Below, in pieces: positions 8,533 to 18,026 of a DNA stretch of 64,000 nt; position 1 is the stretch's first letter, and every line of letters begins with the position of its first letter. A model generated the notes under the pieces. That model worked only from the letters and a program-made list of their open reading frames with translations, had not been told where the DNA came from and made no database searches. This DNA is from Planctomycetaceae bacterium (GTDB lineage: Bacteria; Planctomycetota; Planctomycetia; Planctomycetales; Planctomycetaceae): assembly GCA_018699955.1 (NCBI GenBank), contig JABISG010000062.1, positions 60,171 through 124,170 of the forward strand, written 5' to 3'. Made by a program: the position numbers and the translations under genes.

Positions 8533-10327
8533 GACTGTTCTCCAGTGGTACCGTAAAGGCAAACGTCACACCGGCACCGTTGTTCGGCTTTGCCCATAAC
8601 GTTCCGCCGTGCGCTTCGACAATGGTTCGGCTGATCCGCATTCCCAAACCCATGCCCCCCTGTTTTGTCGAATAGAAAGCGTCGAAAACGTGTTCCAACT
8701 CGTCGTTTGAGAGACCTTTCCCAACGTCGCTCACAGTCACTTCCGCTTGTCCGTTTTGGAGAGCACGAGTCGAAATGGTTATCTCGCGTCTGCTGGTCGG
8801 CGTCTCCTGCATGGCGTCAATTGCGTTCCTGATCAGGTTCACCAGGACTTGTTGAACTTGAATTTCATCAACCATGACTTTCGGAGATGGCTCGTCGAAT
8901 TCCAGCGTCAGCACGGTTTCCGCCTTGCGGGAGTCCGGCTCGACAAATTTGGCGACATCTCCGACGAGTGCGTTGAGATCCGTTATCGTTCTTACGGAGT
9001 CCGTCTTCGTCGCGAATTTCCGCAATCGCTGCACGATATCACCGGCCCGAATCGCCTGGTCCTCCAGTTTTTCGAGTATCTCTCGAAGCTCGTGCGGACA
9101 CTCAGTGACCTGCTCGGCGAGACCCTTTGCAGTAAAGCTATATGCTGCAATCGCAGTGAGAGGCTGATTGAGTTCGTGGGCAATGCCGGTCGCCATTTCC
9201 CCCATCGTACTGATCCGCGACACGTGCGACAGGGTGTCTCGGTATTCGGCGGCTTCCTGTTCCAAGTTCTTGCGAACGGTGATGTCGTGAATCGTACTCT
9301 CGACGAAAATACCTTCTTCCGTTTCGATTGGACCGAGGGTGACTTCGACGGGAAACTCGCTGCCATCCTTGCGGCAGCCGCAAAGATCGAGTTGTTCTCC
9401 CATAGGCCGAAGCACGGGCTGCTGGAGATACTTTTGGCGTTTCTGCCGATGACGGTCGTGATACCGGAGCGGGATGAGCATCTCGACGGGTTGACCGATG
9501 AAGTCTTCACGTCGGTAGCCAAACATCAGTTCCGCTTGCGAATTCACCAGAACGATTCTGGCGTCACTGTCCACGATCACAATTGCATTGGGTGCCGATT
9601 CGAGCAAGGTGCGGTAGCGTTCTTCACTCCTGGATAACGCGTCGGTTGCTCGTTCAATCATCTTGAAGATCTGACGCGTGAACACAAAAGAGACGGCGAG
9701 CAGAGTCGTGACAATCGCAATGACGAGTTGAACATGGCGATTATTGTTCAGGGGAAGTGCCGTAGCCAGTTTGTCATACTCCATCGTGTGCAACCGACGT
9801 AACTGTTCCACTGTGAGAGCCAACCCGGCCAGTTGCCGTTTTGCAGATTCCACCTTCGATGGTTGAGTGAGACCATCGGAGATGTTGGCTCTGAGATCGG
9901 AGAATTGCCGTTTGGATCTTGCCGCCAATTCTTCAAAGTTGGAATCGTGAAAGACACTTTGTGCCGTCGTGATCTTCTCAATATTCGCTTCAACCAGATA
10001 CAGAACTGTTCCGATCCTTGGATAGGCGACAAGCAACGGCTCGCGACTTGATATGGCTGTAGGGGGACGTGCCTCCAAGGCACGGGCGACGATCGCGTCT
10101 TCAACAACATGCAGGTGTTCACGGACTGCAATTGCCTCAGCCACGGTTGTGAGATGATACCGATTCATTCTCTCGGTGGTGGATTTGTAGTTTTGGCGTT
10201 GCCCTTCCATGAAAGAAACGACACTCATCAGAAGAGTTACGTTGACGCCATAAACGACAAACCGGTAGGTGCCGACATTACTGAACCACCAGGTCGGCTT
10301 CGCCCTTGTTTGGCCAATTGCCTTCAC
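8522..10327 (-). CDS. Membrane PAS-domain sensor histidine kinase
   Basis: The protein has 601 residues. There are two transmembrane segments (about 22-40 and 200-218) enclosing an extracytoplasmic helical domain. A PAS domain follows (about 236-352; FGYRREDFIGQP, then GCRKDGSEFPVEVTLGPI). The dimerisation domain has phospho-acceptor H384 in GIAHELNQPLTAI. The ATPase domain contains LVNLIRNAIDAMQ and GMGLGMRISRTIVEAHGG. The kinase core is of the FixL/NtrB-like (HisKA/HATPase_c) type. It overlaps the upstream PhnD-like lipoprotein gene by 4 bp (10324-10327) and the downstream receiver gene by 11 bp. It is therefore the middle gene of a tightly coupled three-gene signalling operon. The PAS domain lacks an obvious haem-binding signature. 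Confidence 0.93.
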   Translation of the reverse strand: MKAIGQTRAKPTWWFSNVGTYRFVVYGVNVTLLMSVVSFMEGQRQNYKSTTERMNRYHLTTVAEAIAVREHLHVVEDAIVARALEARPPTAISSREPLLVAYPRIGTVLYLVEANIEKITTAQSVFHDSNFEELAARSKRQFSDLRANISDGLTQPSKVESAKRQLAGLALTVEQLRRLHTMEYDKLATALPLNNNRHVQLVIAIVTTLLAVSFVFTRQIFKMIERATDALSRSEERYRTLLESAPNAIVIVDSDARIVLVNSQAELMFGYRREDFIGQPVEMLIPLRYHDRHRQKRQKYLQQPVLRPMGEQLDLCGCRKDGSEFPVEVTLGPIETEEGIFVESTIHDITVRKNLEQEAAEYRDTLSHVSRISTMGEMATGIAHELNQPLTAIAAYSFTAKGLAEQVTECPHELREILEKLEDQAIRAGDIVQRLRKFATKTDSVRTITDLNALVGDVAKFVEPDSRKAETVLTLEFDEPSPKVMVDEIQVQQVLVNLIRNAIDAMQETPTSRREITISTRALQNGQAEVTVSDVGKGLSNDELEHVFDAFYSTKQGGMGLGMRISRTIVEAHGGTLWAKPNNGAGVTFAFTVPLENSHEQ

Positions 10328-11205
10328 TGGATTAACTCCATTTCCAACGCAATCTCATTCAGTTCCGAAAACGTCGCCGCGGTCGAAGGGTAAAAACCGC
10401 CCGCGCCCATGTTCCGTAGAATCTCCTCATGCTCTTCGGTACTGGGCGAAAGGGCGAGAAACGCGTCACGCAGTTTCTTCCGTCCGGTCTTACCCAGGCT
10501 GGGCTGCACGGCCCACACGTAGTTGGAATAGGGGGGCGTCTCCCAGACAATGTGAAACTCACCCTCCTCTATCCGGCCATCGGCGACCATCGAGTTGAAT
10601 ATCAGGGAGTTGACGACCCCGATTTCTGCCGTTCCGTCTCGCACCCCTTCGACCGTGGCATCGTGCGTGGCGGAGTAATGAACCTTGCTGAAGAAAGTCT
10701 CCGGTGTGATGTCTTGCTCGGCGAGAAAATAACGCGGCATGAGATGTCCCGAGGTCGATAGTCGGGAACCAAAAGCAATAGCCGAGTTCTTGTAGCCGGC
10801 GAGGTCTGTTTCAGTGCTGTCTGCTCTTGCCACAACATAGCTGGTGAATCGCGAATCGACGTCGCGCATGACCAATGGCACGGCATCAAATGCAGCCATG
10901 GCCTGCACGAAAGTGAGTCCTCCGAAGTAGGCGAGATCTATGCTCCCATCGCCAAAAGCCTCGACGATCGCCAGGTAGTTTTCATAGAAAACCAACTCGC
11001 AGCGCAAGCCGAGCGACTCCGAGAGGTATCGGCGAAGCGGTTCGTACCGTTCAGCCAGCTTTTCTCTGCTCTCATCAGGCAGGACACCGATTTTCAACAC
11101 CGGCGGCAGATCCTCACCGGTTTTTTTGCCGCTGCATCCGATCAGCAAAAGCGACAAGAGCGCCGCAATTGCGAAGGTCAGTTTCTGAGCGGCGATTCTC
11201 TCCAT
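10324..11205 (-). CDS. PhnD-like periplasmic substrate-binding lipoprotein
   Basis: This 293-residue phosphate/phosphite/phosphonate-type binding protein (PhnD family) has a lipobox LIGC ending at C24. Family-typical stretches are IGVLPDESREKLAERYEPL, DLAYFGGLTFVQA, IAFGSRLSTSGHLMPRYFL and the GVRDGTAEIGVVNS segment. No permease or ATPase gene accompanies it. Instead its last 4 bp overlap a membrane histidine kinase. The likely role, inferred from context, is to present a ligand to the kinase's extracytoplasmic domain rather than to a transporter. It is the first gene of the operon. The ligand cannot be deduced; PhnD-fold proteins bind phosphonates, phosphite and other small anions. Confidence 0.9.
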   Translation of the reverse strand: MERIAAQKLTFAIAALLSLLLIGCSGKKTGEDLPPVLKIGVLPDESREKLAERYEPLRRYLSESLGLRCELVFYENYLAIVEAFGDGSIDLAYFGGLTFVQAMAAFDAVPLVMRDVDSRFTSYVVARADSTETDLAGYKNSAIAFGSRLSTSGHLMPRYFLAEQDITPETFFSKVHYSATHDATVEGVRDGTAEIGVVNSLIFNSMVADGRIEEGEFHIVWETPPYSNYVWAVQPSLGKTGRKKLRDAFLALSPSTEEHEEILRNMGAGGFYPSTAATFSELNEIALEMELIQ

Positions 11206-12045
11206 TTCCTATGGTCTCCTGTCGCACGACGATCTTTGATCGCGACTTCGAACTCTGTTTCGTGGGACCGGAGACCGATCTGGCCAACCCTTTGCCTCGC
11301 TGTCGCTCTCTCGGCCCACTGAAGATTTCCTCCCGGCAACATTCGGCACTGCCGAGAACTGAAGCGTTCTCCGCTGATGGTGTGAATTATGTCATGATGC
11401 GAGCGTATGTTACATGTAAGAAAGTTGCATTCATATGCAATAATTGTGCACGGACAAACAGGATGCGTGCGTGCGTCGGTCAACGTCATTGCTCATTCTG
11501 GTAAGTGCAAGACGAGTGTTCGACGGTCACTGGTTCGCCCGACGAAAGTGCGACAGTGTCGAGGATCTCCCCGGCGAATGGATCTGTGACGGCTGCGATC
11601 ACCGTGGGAGCGTTGACGATCCAATCACTGAGCCGTCGGTCGAAGCGAAACAGAGGCCACGGTTGTTTCTCAACGATGGACTTCGCCATGCCGCGCGCTG
11701 TTCAACAGGACGTGTTGAGAAACCGACGTGCAGATGGCGGGGGCGAGCGGCTAACGGACATAGGTTTCGATCTCGTTGCAGCGGGCAGCGACGCGGCCAT
11801 CATTCTCCGCCCTTGGAAACTTGACGGAGTGAGCTACGGTCAACCCGAAGAGGGCAACGAGTTTCCTACACCCAAAGGCATGGGGCCGATGGGCCGCGTC
11901 GAGAACATCCAGCCGATCCAATCACCGTGACAATCCGCAAGACCACGAAGCCAACGAAACTCATCGGTTCTTTTGTCGATTACGTGAACGCGACTTTGTG
12001 TTTGGTCTACGATACGCTGATTGCCGATGACAATGACCAACCGAC
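11206..12045. other. Gene-poor stretch with possible decayed coding remnants
   Basis: About 840 bases without a confident gene. The right part of a plus-strand frame ending at 11930 (RPWKLDGVSYGQ and onward) reads like protein. A GTG frame at 11927-12049 (TIRKTTKPTKLIGSFVDYV and onward) also does. The two could be halves of one frameshifted gene, but neither is recognised. Other structure: a perfect 10-bp inverted repeat, GTTTCTCAAC at 11665-11674 with GTTGAGAAAC at 11714-11723; and TTGCAT-tcat-ATGCAA at 11425-11440, upstream of the PhnD-like operon, in an AT-rich patch that may be its control region. Confidence 0.35.
11425..11440. promoter_or_regulatory. Possible operator upstream of the PhnD-like/kinase operon
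   Basis: The palindrome TTGCAT-tcat-ATGCAA lies about 220 bp upstream of the first gene of the operon, in the only clearly AT-rich patch of the gap. It could be a regulator site, but no consensus is known for it and no promoter elements could be fixed. Confidence 0.25.
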
Positions 12046-13470
12046 TTAACCCATCAATTCCGGAATCGGTTTACCTGGATCGACGACAATGGATGTGGGG
12101 CGGCCGTTGAAGTCGCGGAGGAGTACCTTCGAGGAATCGATTCCCAGGTGATGGTATATGGTTGCCAGGAAATCGCCCGCGCCGCAGACGCGTTCGATGG
12201 AATCTTCACCGAGTTTGTCGGTGGCGCCGATGAAGCGGCCGGTTTCGATGCCGCCACCGGCCCAGATGTTGGAGAAGCCGCGCGGCCAATGATCGCGGCC
12301 CGGTTGCTTTGTTCCGGCGGGCGAGCTGGCGTTTCCCGCACCGGTGCTGGGCTGATAGCTGATCTTGGGGGTTCGGCCGAATTCGCCCGTCACGACGACC
12401 AACACCCGCTTGTCGAGTCCACGTTCGTAGATGTCTTCGATCAACGCGGAAACCGCCTGATCGTAGGCTTGTGACCGAAATCGCATGGCGTCGAACACGT
12501 GGTGATTCACCGCGTGATCGTCCCAGTTATTCACGCGGCCACACAGCGGGCCGCTTAAACTGGTCGAAAGCATATCGACACCCGCTTCCACCAGCCGCCG
12601 CGTCATCAGCAACTGCTGACCCCAGGTGTTGCGTCCGTAACGGTCGCGGGTGCGGTCGTCTTCGTTGTTCAAATCGAACGCATACTTGGTCTTCGCGTTC
12701 GTCAGCAACGTCATGGCCTGGGTTTCAAATTCGTCCAGCGCTTTCAGTTCACCCGCCTGATCGAATGCGCGTTCCAGTGTGTCCAGGTTTTGGCGGAGCG
12801 AAGCGCGACGGCCGAGGCGTTTGACTTCGGCAAGATTCGACAGGCCGATGTTGGGGACGACGAAATTCGGCTTGTTGGGATCGCCGGTGACCGCAAAGGA
12901 AGAATATGCTTCGCCCAGATACGCCGGCCCGATTCGACCCCGTGGACCGTTGATGCTGACATAGGACGGCAGCGGGTTGGTGCGCGGCCCTTCCTTCGAA
13001 CGCAGGTATTTGGTCACCGTCATGTAATCGGGATATTTGGGCGACTCTTTGGCACGCGTATCCGGATCTCCCGCCAGCATCCGCATGGTGCCGGGACTGT
13101 GACCGGCACTTCCATGACGCATGGACCGCAGTACGGCGATCTTGTCGGCGATTTTCGCCTGCAAGGGCAACAGTTCCGAAAACTCCATACCGGGGACGTT
13201 GGTTGGAATGGTTGCAAACGGGCCACGGTATTCGCTGGTCGCGTTCGGTTTGGGATCGTATGTGTCGAGGTGCGAACATCCACCCGGCTGCCAGACCAAT
13301 ATGACGGCCTTCTTTTCCTGGCCGTTGTCTGGAGCGCTCTCGGCCCGCAGCCGCAGAACGTCCGGCAGGCTCAACGAGGCGAAGCCGGCCAGGCCCATCT
13401 TCAAGAACCCGCGACGAGCTTGCGGTCCGAGGCAGGGTGCCGCTGATGATGCGTGAAATTGATCGGTCAT
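12046..13470 (-). CDS. DUF1501 family Tat-exported protein
   Basis: This is a 474-residue member of the DUF1501 (sulfatase/alkaline-phosphatase-like fold) family that is heavily amplified in planctomycetes. A twin-arginine leader with ARRGFLKMGLAGFASLSL occupies the first 43 residues. Core motifs are ILVWQPGGCSHLDTYDPKP, AVLRSMRHGSAGHSPGTMRM, the TGEFGRTPKISY region, GRDHWPRGFSNIWAGGGI and the C-terminal ATIYHHLGID. It overlaps the upstream PPC-domain gene by 4 bp (ATGA, 13467-13470). With the DUF1549/DUF1553 gene before that, the three form one operon. The biochemical role of the family is not established; the fold suggests metal-dependent hydrolysis in the periplasm. Confidence 0.92.
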   Translation of the reverse strand: MTDQFHASSAAPCLGPQARRGFLKMGLAGFASLSLPDVLRLRAESAPDNGQEKKAVILVWQPGGCSHLDTYDPKPNATSEYRGPFATIPTNVPGMEFSELLPLQAKIADKIAVLRSMRHGSAGHSPGTMRMLAGDPDTRAKESPKYPDYMTVTKYLRSKEGPRTNPLPSYVSINGPRGRIGPAYLGEAYSSFAVTGDPNKPNFVVPNIGLSNLAEVKRLGRRASLRQNLDTLERAFDQAGELKALDEFETQAMTLLTNAKTKYAFDLNNEDDRTRDRYGRNTWGQQLLMTRRLVEAGVDMLSTSLSGPLCGRVNNWDDHAVNHHVFDAMRFRSQAYDQAVSALIEDIYERGLDKRVLVVVTGEFGRTPKISYQPSTGAGNASSPAGTKQPGRDHWPRGFSNIWAGGGIETGRFIGATDKLGEDSIERVCGAGDFLATIYHHLGIDSSKVLLRDFNGRPTSIVVDPGKPIPELMG

Positions 13471-15731
13471 TTCTTCTCCGCCGTCTTGGCTGGCTTGACA
13501 CGAATGGTAATTGGCTTGGAAACAATAATATCGACAATGTCTTTGGATTTGGCTTTTGCGGTTACGCTTTTCAACTGTCTCTCTGCTGCCAGGGCGGCAG
13601 CAGTGGCCGACTTGTGTTTGGTGGCAGCATCTTGTGCCGCCTTGTTACTTGCGGCTTGCTGATCTTTGGGCGCCGCTTTGGCCGCTTCGGCCAGCGTCTT
13701 GGCCTTGCTTGCCATTTTTGCGGCGGCTTGCTTCGCTTCTTTGAGCGCGGTTTCGGCGAGCGACACCGCCCCAATATTGTATCGGTATTTGGCGACGGCG
13801 CTGCCATAGAAAGCAATCACATATTCACCGGGCGGAGTTTTTAGCTTGGCCAGATCGATGACGACTTCGGATGCGTCGCCGGCCAATGGAGCGTCGAAAG
13901 CAGCGACCCTTTCAAAGCCAGCCCCGTAGGTTTTCAGGCTGATGTTGGCGCCGGAGAATTCGCAGCGGCGCGTGTGGACGAGTGGAATGGTGAACTTCTC
14001 ACCGGCGGTGACTTCCCAGACTTTCTCTTCGACGGGCGCGATTGTAATGGTTGCGAATTCCGATCCGCCCACCGAAACCGGCACGTCGGCCAGCAAGCGG
14101 GGGCTGGGGATTTCACGGGACGCATCCGGTACCGGCCATTGCATCGAAGCCAGTCTGCAGGGGTGCGTTACCACTTTGCCATCGATCGTCGCCTGTCCAA
14201 AGAACGAAGCGTTGCTCAATCCTCGTGGCGCGATCTGGTCGGCGGTGATGAGCATGATGCCGCTCGATTTGCCGGCGGGGATTCTCAAACCGGCAGCAGA
14301 CACACCTTCGGGCAGGTTGTCCATGAAGAGTTTGATTTCGCCATTAAAGCCGTCCCGGCGTACCACGACGACTTCAATGGGCATGGTCGCGCCGCCGCGT
14401 AACGCAATCGGTTTTGAAAGGGCGTTGCGATCACCGTTACGCAAATTCATGTGGAGTGCCCAGCCGACGAGTGCGAAATCGGGGGCCGCCTTGCGAATGA
14501 TTAAACGATAAATGTTTCGCGGATCGTTGCGCGTGCCGCCAAACAGGTCGCGCAGTTGCAGGCGATGAATCCCGTCTTCCCGAATCTCCAGTTTGCCGAT
14601 GATGTCGGACGAGCCGGCGTTGTAGGGAGGGCCGTTGTAGGAGTAACCGTTGGTCGAAAGTTTCATGGGGCTGGGGATGTCGCTGAACTCCACAACGTCA
14701 GAGAGTGTTTCGTTCGCCCCCTCGCCGTTGACGCGTTGCACGACGATGGATGGATCGGTCGAGAGACCGAGTCGCTCCGATGCGACTTCAACCCACCAGA
14801 CTTCACCTTTCTTCGCGGTGAATTCGAAGGTATCGACGTCGGCCGCCGGAAAGAAACTGCCGGAAATGTCGCAGGGCAGGGTGATCTTCTGTGCTTCTGC
14901 GTGTCTATTGTTCGGTTCTGTTTCGGAGAGAACGGCTTCGCTGGTCAACCCCGTCGGCGGCCAGGAGAACGAACTGACCGTCTCGATGGAGGGAAGCCGC
15001 GGGACGACTTCGCCCTGGGCGGCTTGCCGAAGTGCGAGCCGGTAAAAGTGCGTGGTGCCTCCGTTGAAGGTCAGGTCGTGTACTTTGACAATGTACGATG
15101 CAGTTTCGGGAACAGTGAAATCAATCGCTCCGCCGCGGCGTTCGACCTGCAGGTCGGCTCCCGTCGAGTCGGCGACGATCAGCACCGCTTTGAGTTTGGA
15201 GTCGATGCCCTTTGCAGCACAATCGATGACGATGCGTTGTCCTTTTTGTGCCTCGAACGAATAGTAATCGACGGATCGCCGCGTCATCGACGCGTTGCAG
15301 ATGGAGTTCACATCGACCGCCATCGCGTTCTTCAGTGACGTGTTCGGTTTGACGCGGGTGGTTTCCGGCAGGTTATCGACATTGAAAACTCTCGACGACG
15401 AAACACCCAGCCGCGTCATCAGTCGAGCCTCGTGGATCCCCGTTGGGCAGTCGGCGGCGATAGAGACCACGAACCGGTTGGGGATCGCGGCACCCTCTTT
15501 GTCGAGCTTCTGCGTTGCGGTGATACCGGGATGCGAAAAGCGAAGTTGGTCCGCGTTTTCGATATTGTCACCGGTGATGGTGACTTCGACGGTGGTTCCA
15601 ACCTGTCCGCCCATCGGGACCGTCGTCAGCAGACGGGGAGCCGGCAGGCAAACCGACTGGGCCATCGTGGCGGACGTCGTTAACAACGTTGCCGCAACGG
15701 TTACCGCAGCGAGAGAAATGTGTCGCTTCAT
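13467..15731 (-). CDS. PPC-domain exported protein with Ala/Lys-rich helical tail
   Basis: This 754-residue secreted protein has a signal peptide of about 24 residues ending near TMAQ. Next come an IPT/Ig-like N-terminal domain (VGTTVEVTITGDNIENADQL), then two pre-peptidase C-terminal (PPC)-like beta domains (for example VDYYSFEAQKGQRIVIDC and VDTFEFTAKKGEVWWVEV). Further beta-sandwich sequence follows. The C-terminus (about 655-735) is a charged Ala/Lys-rich segment likely to form a coiled coil, ending VKPAKTAEKK. It lies 48 bp downstream of the DUF1549 gene and overlaps the DUF1501 gene. It probably scaffolds or binds ligand for its two neighbours. No catalytic residues are seen. It resembles the protein at 60916-64000. 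Confidence 0.85.
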   Translation of the reverse strand: MKRHISLAAVTVAATLLTTSATMAQSVCLPAPRLLTTVPMGGQVGTTVEVTITGDNIENADQLRFSHPGITATQKLDKEGAAIPNRFVVSIAADCPTGIHEARLMTRLGVSSSRVFNVDNLPETTRVKPNTSLKNAMAVDVNSICNASMTRRSVDYYSFEAQKGQRIVIDCAAKGIDSKLKAVLIVADSTGADLQVERRGGAIDFTVPETASYIVKVHDLTFNGGTTHFYRLALRQAAQGEVVPRLPSIETVSSFSWPPTGLTSEAVLSETEPNNRHAEAQKITLPCDISGSFFPAADVDTFEFTAKKGEVWWVEVASERLGLSTDPSIVVQRVNGEGANETLSDVVEFSDIPSPMKLSTNGYSYNGPPYNAGSSDIIGKLEIREDGIHRLQLRDLFGGTRNDPRNIYRLIIRKAAPDFALVGWALHMNLRNGDRNALSKPIALRGGATMPIEVVVVRRDGFNGEIKLFMDNLPEGVSAAGLRIPAGKSSGIMLITADQIAPRGLSNASFFGQATIDGKVVTHPCRLASMQWPVPDASREIPSPRLLADVPVSVGGSEFATITIAPVEEKVWEVTAGEKFTIPLVHTRRCEFSGANISLKTYGAGFERVAAFDAPLAGDASEVVIDLAKLKTPPGEYVIAFYGSAVAKYRYNIGAVSLAETALKEAKQAAAKMASKAKTLAEAAKAAPKDQQAASNKAAQDAATKHKSATAAALAAERQLKSVTAKAKSKDIVDIIVSKPITIRVKPAKTAEKK

Positions 15732-15779
15732 GTTCCTTGTCCTTAATCTTCCCGTGTCCTGTTACACCTTGAGCAGGTC

Positions 15780-18026
15780 TTAGTGATTGAACAGGAATTC
15801 CTTGGTATTCATCAACGCCCAGATCAAATCCTGAAAGTTCGTCGCGGCCGCGGTGCTCGCGGCGATCGGTTTGCCGTTGGCGTCGATCAGTGGTTCGCTG
15901 AGATAATCCATCGCCGTCTTCAATTCCCCGGGACGCGGCTCGCGCGAGAAGGCAACCAGATACAATTCGGCAATCTTCTGCTCGGTCGGCATTTTTGCTT
16001 TGGCAAGCCGGGCAGCACGGCCGTTGCCACCGGCAAGTTTCGATTTGACTTGTGACGAATTGATCAAATGCAGGCTCTGCGCGAGGCTGGAAGACTGAAC
16101 GCGTTCGCATTCACACACGCTGGCGCTGTTCGGTCGTCCGAAAACTTTCAGAAATGCCGAGCTTTTGTTGTAACTGTTGTCCGGCAATGCGATGGCACGT
16201 GTTCCCGTCGGCAGGTTGGCAAAACTGGTGCTGGCACCCGTCAAATCGTCGATCGAATCCAGTAGAACTTCCGCCGGCATTCGACGCGGATAAAACCGGG
16301 AGTAATTCTGGCGGTCGGACAGATTGTGCTCGTTCGGCTGCGACGAGAGTTGATATGTCTGCGAGCGGGTGATGACGCGGACCAATTCCTTCAGATCGAA
16401 ACCACTGTTGATGAAGTGTTCTTCCAATGCCGCCAGCAACTCAGGGTTGGTTGGAGGATTGGTGTCCCGAATGTCGTCTTCCGGCTCAATCAAAGCTCGC
16501 TTGAAGAAGTGTTTCCAGTAGCGGTTGACCAACGCCTTGGCGAAAAACGGATTTTCTTTGGAACTCATCCAGTTCGCCAGTCGCAGCCGTGGATCTTCAT
16601 CCGCCGCGATGTTTCCAACGTCATCTCCAAGTGCCACCGGCTTGAGCGACACGCCCGTCTTGACGTTCTTCGCCGTGGCACGACCGCGTTTGTGAAAGAT
16701 TAAATCCTCGCCGGCGGTGGCGGTCGGCTTTCGTCCGATTTGGGAGAAGAAGGCCGCCAGACTGTAGTAGTCGTCCTGGCTCCAGCGTTCGAACGGATGA
16801 TGGTGACACTGAGCACATTGCATTCGCACACCCAGAAACAACTGGGCGATATCCTCAAGCTGTGCCTTCGGATCTTTCACCCGCTTGTACCAGGCAACCG
16901 GTGGGTTCTCGACCACCGTCCCCGTGGCCGCCAGCAGTTCACGCACAATCTGATCGTAGGAAACATTCGCCAGTAAACTGTCGCGAATCCAGGCGTGAAA
17001 CGCGAAGTTGGCGGTGATGTCGCTCGTCGCGTCGCGTCGGTTCTTCAGCAGCGGTGTCCACTTGCTGGCGAAATAGTCGGCGTATTGCGGACTTCGCAGC
17101 AGGCGGTCGATCACCTGATCGCGTTTGTCGCCGTTCGTCTCTTTATGAAATGCCGTGACTTCCTCTTCGGTGGGCAATCGCCCCGCGATGTCCAGCGTCA
17201 CGCGTCGTAGAAAGGTGACGTCGTCACAAACGGGCGACGGCGGAATGCCCAATTGCTTGAGGTTGGCGAAGACATGCTTATCGACAAAGTTCTTTGCCTT
17301 GGGCAGACTTCCGACGGTCGCCCCCAACGGCACAGCAGCGGTGAAGACCGACACCTGACCCTGGTAACGTACCATCACGGCAACTTTACCCGGAAGATCG
17401 AGTACGGACACAAGTCCGTTTTCGCTGACGGTTGCCATCGCATCGGAGTTGGATTCGTAAAGGGCCATCGATGTGACGTCGCGGACGCTGCCATCGGAGA
17501 ATTGTGCCAACGCTTTGAGTTGTTGGTCGGCTCCCATCTGCACCAAGCCGCGATCGGGTTGCACTTCGATGGAGACAAGTTTTGGCGCCGCGGCACTTCC
17601 GAAGGTTGCGCCCTGTTCAATCCAATTGCGGAGCAGCGCGTAGCTCTCGGAATTCCGGGCGATTCGAGTTCCACCGCCGTGTGGAGTTTCGCCTGTCGCT
17701 TTTCTGAGGACGAGACTCTGTTCCGGCGCGGCGGAAAACAGCCGTCGACCGCGTCCGTCTTTCACCAGGCTTTCGAAATCTTCAAGTGGTTCAAATCCCA
17801 GTAGTGAAAGCTGAAATCCCTTCTGGCCGCCACCCTGCTTCGCATGGCAAACTCCGGCGTTGCAGCCGGCCTTTGTCAACACAGGCACAACGTCGTTGAC
17901 GAAGTGGATGGGGCGGTCGCCCTCATCGGCAGCGCCAGACACCGCGCCCAGGAGGAAAACCAACAGCGAATAAATCACGCTGCGGAAGACTGAACGTTTC
18001 GCGAGATCGCTAAGTGAAAAGGCCAT
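15780..18026 (-). CDS. DUF1549/DUF1553 cytochrome-like exported protein
   Basis: The protein has 748 residues when started at MAFSLSDLAKRS; the frame opens 27 codons earlier at 18107. A hydrophobic signal (SVIYSLLVFLLGAVSGA) is followed by a haem-type region with C55, C60 and H61 (GCNAGVCH, an unusual CX4CH). A Big_2-like Ig segment (VQPDRGLVQMGADQQLKALA) comes next. The DUF1549 domain contains CAQCHHHPFERWSQDDYY, a canonical CXXCH, and DUF1553 continues to FLFNH. The chosen start has GGAAA just upstream. It is the first gene of the operon with the PPC and DUF1501 genes. This pairing is a hallmark of planctomycetes; the function is unknown, although c-type haem electron transfer is plausible. 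Confidence 0.9.
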   Translation of the reverse strand: MAFSLSDLAKRSVFRSVIYSLLVFLLGAVSGAADEGDRPIHFVNDVVPVLTKAGCNAGVCHAKQGGGQKGFQLSLLGFEPLEDFESLVKDGRGRRLFSAAPEQSLVLRKATGETPHGGGTRIARNSESYALLRNWIEQGATFGSAAAPKLVSIEVQPDRGLVQMGADQQLKALAQFSDGSVRDVTSMALYESNSDAMATVSENGLVSVLDLPGKVAVMVRYQGQVSVFTAAVPLGATVGSLPKAKNFVDKHVFANLKQLGIPPSPVCDDVTFLRRVTLDIAGRLPTEEEVTAFHKETNGDKRDQVIDRLLRSPQYADYFASKWTPLLKNRRDATSDITANFAFHAWIRDSLLANVSYDQIVRELLAATGTVVENPPVAWYKRVKDPKAQLEDIAQLFLGVRMQCAQCHHHPFERWSQDDYYSLAAFFSQIGRKPTATAGEDLIFHKRGRATAKNVKTGVSLKPVALGDDVGNIAADEDPRLRLANWMSSKENPFFAKALVNRYWKHFFKRALIEPEDDIRDTNPPTNPELLAALEEHFINSGFDLKELVRVITRSQTYQLSSQPNEHNLSDRQNYSRFYPRRMPAEVLLDSIDDLTGASTSFANLPTGTRAIALPDNSYNKSSAFLKVFGRPNSASVCECERVQSSSLAQSLHLINSSQVKSKLAGGNGRAARLAKAKMPTEQKIAELYLVAFSREPRPGELKTAMDYLSEPLIDANGKPIAASTAAATNFQDLIWALMNTKEFLFNH

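Noticed and set aside
8747..9637. A 296-codon open frame on the plus strand
   Set aside because: It is antisense to the histidine kinase, which contains all kinase motifs. The translation resembles nothing.
11486..11689. A 67-codon minus-strand frame with protein-like composition
   Set aside because: There is no ribosome-binding site, no recognised family, and a competing plus-strand frame covers it. It is described only as part of the gene-poor stretch.
14556..15338. A 260-codon open frame on the plus strand
   Set aside because: It lies opposite the PPC-domain gene, whose minus-strand translation has a signal peptide and recognised domains. This frame gives no family motif and is a shadow.
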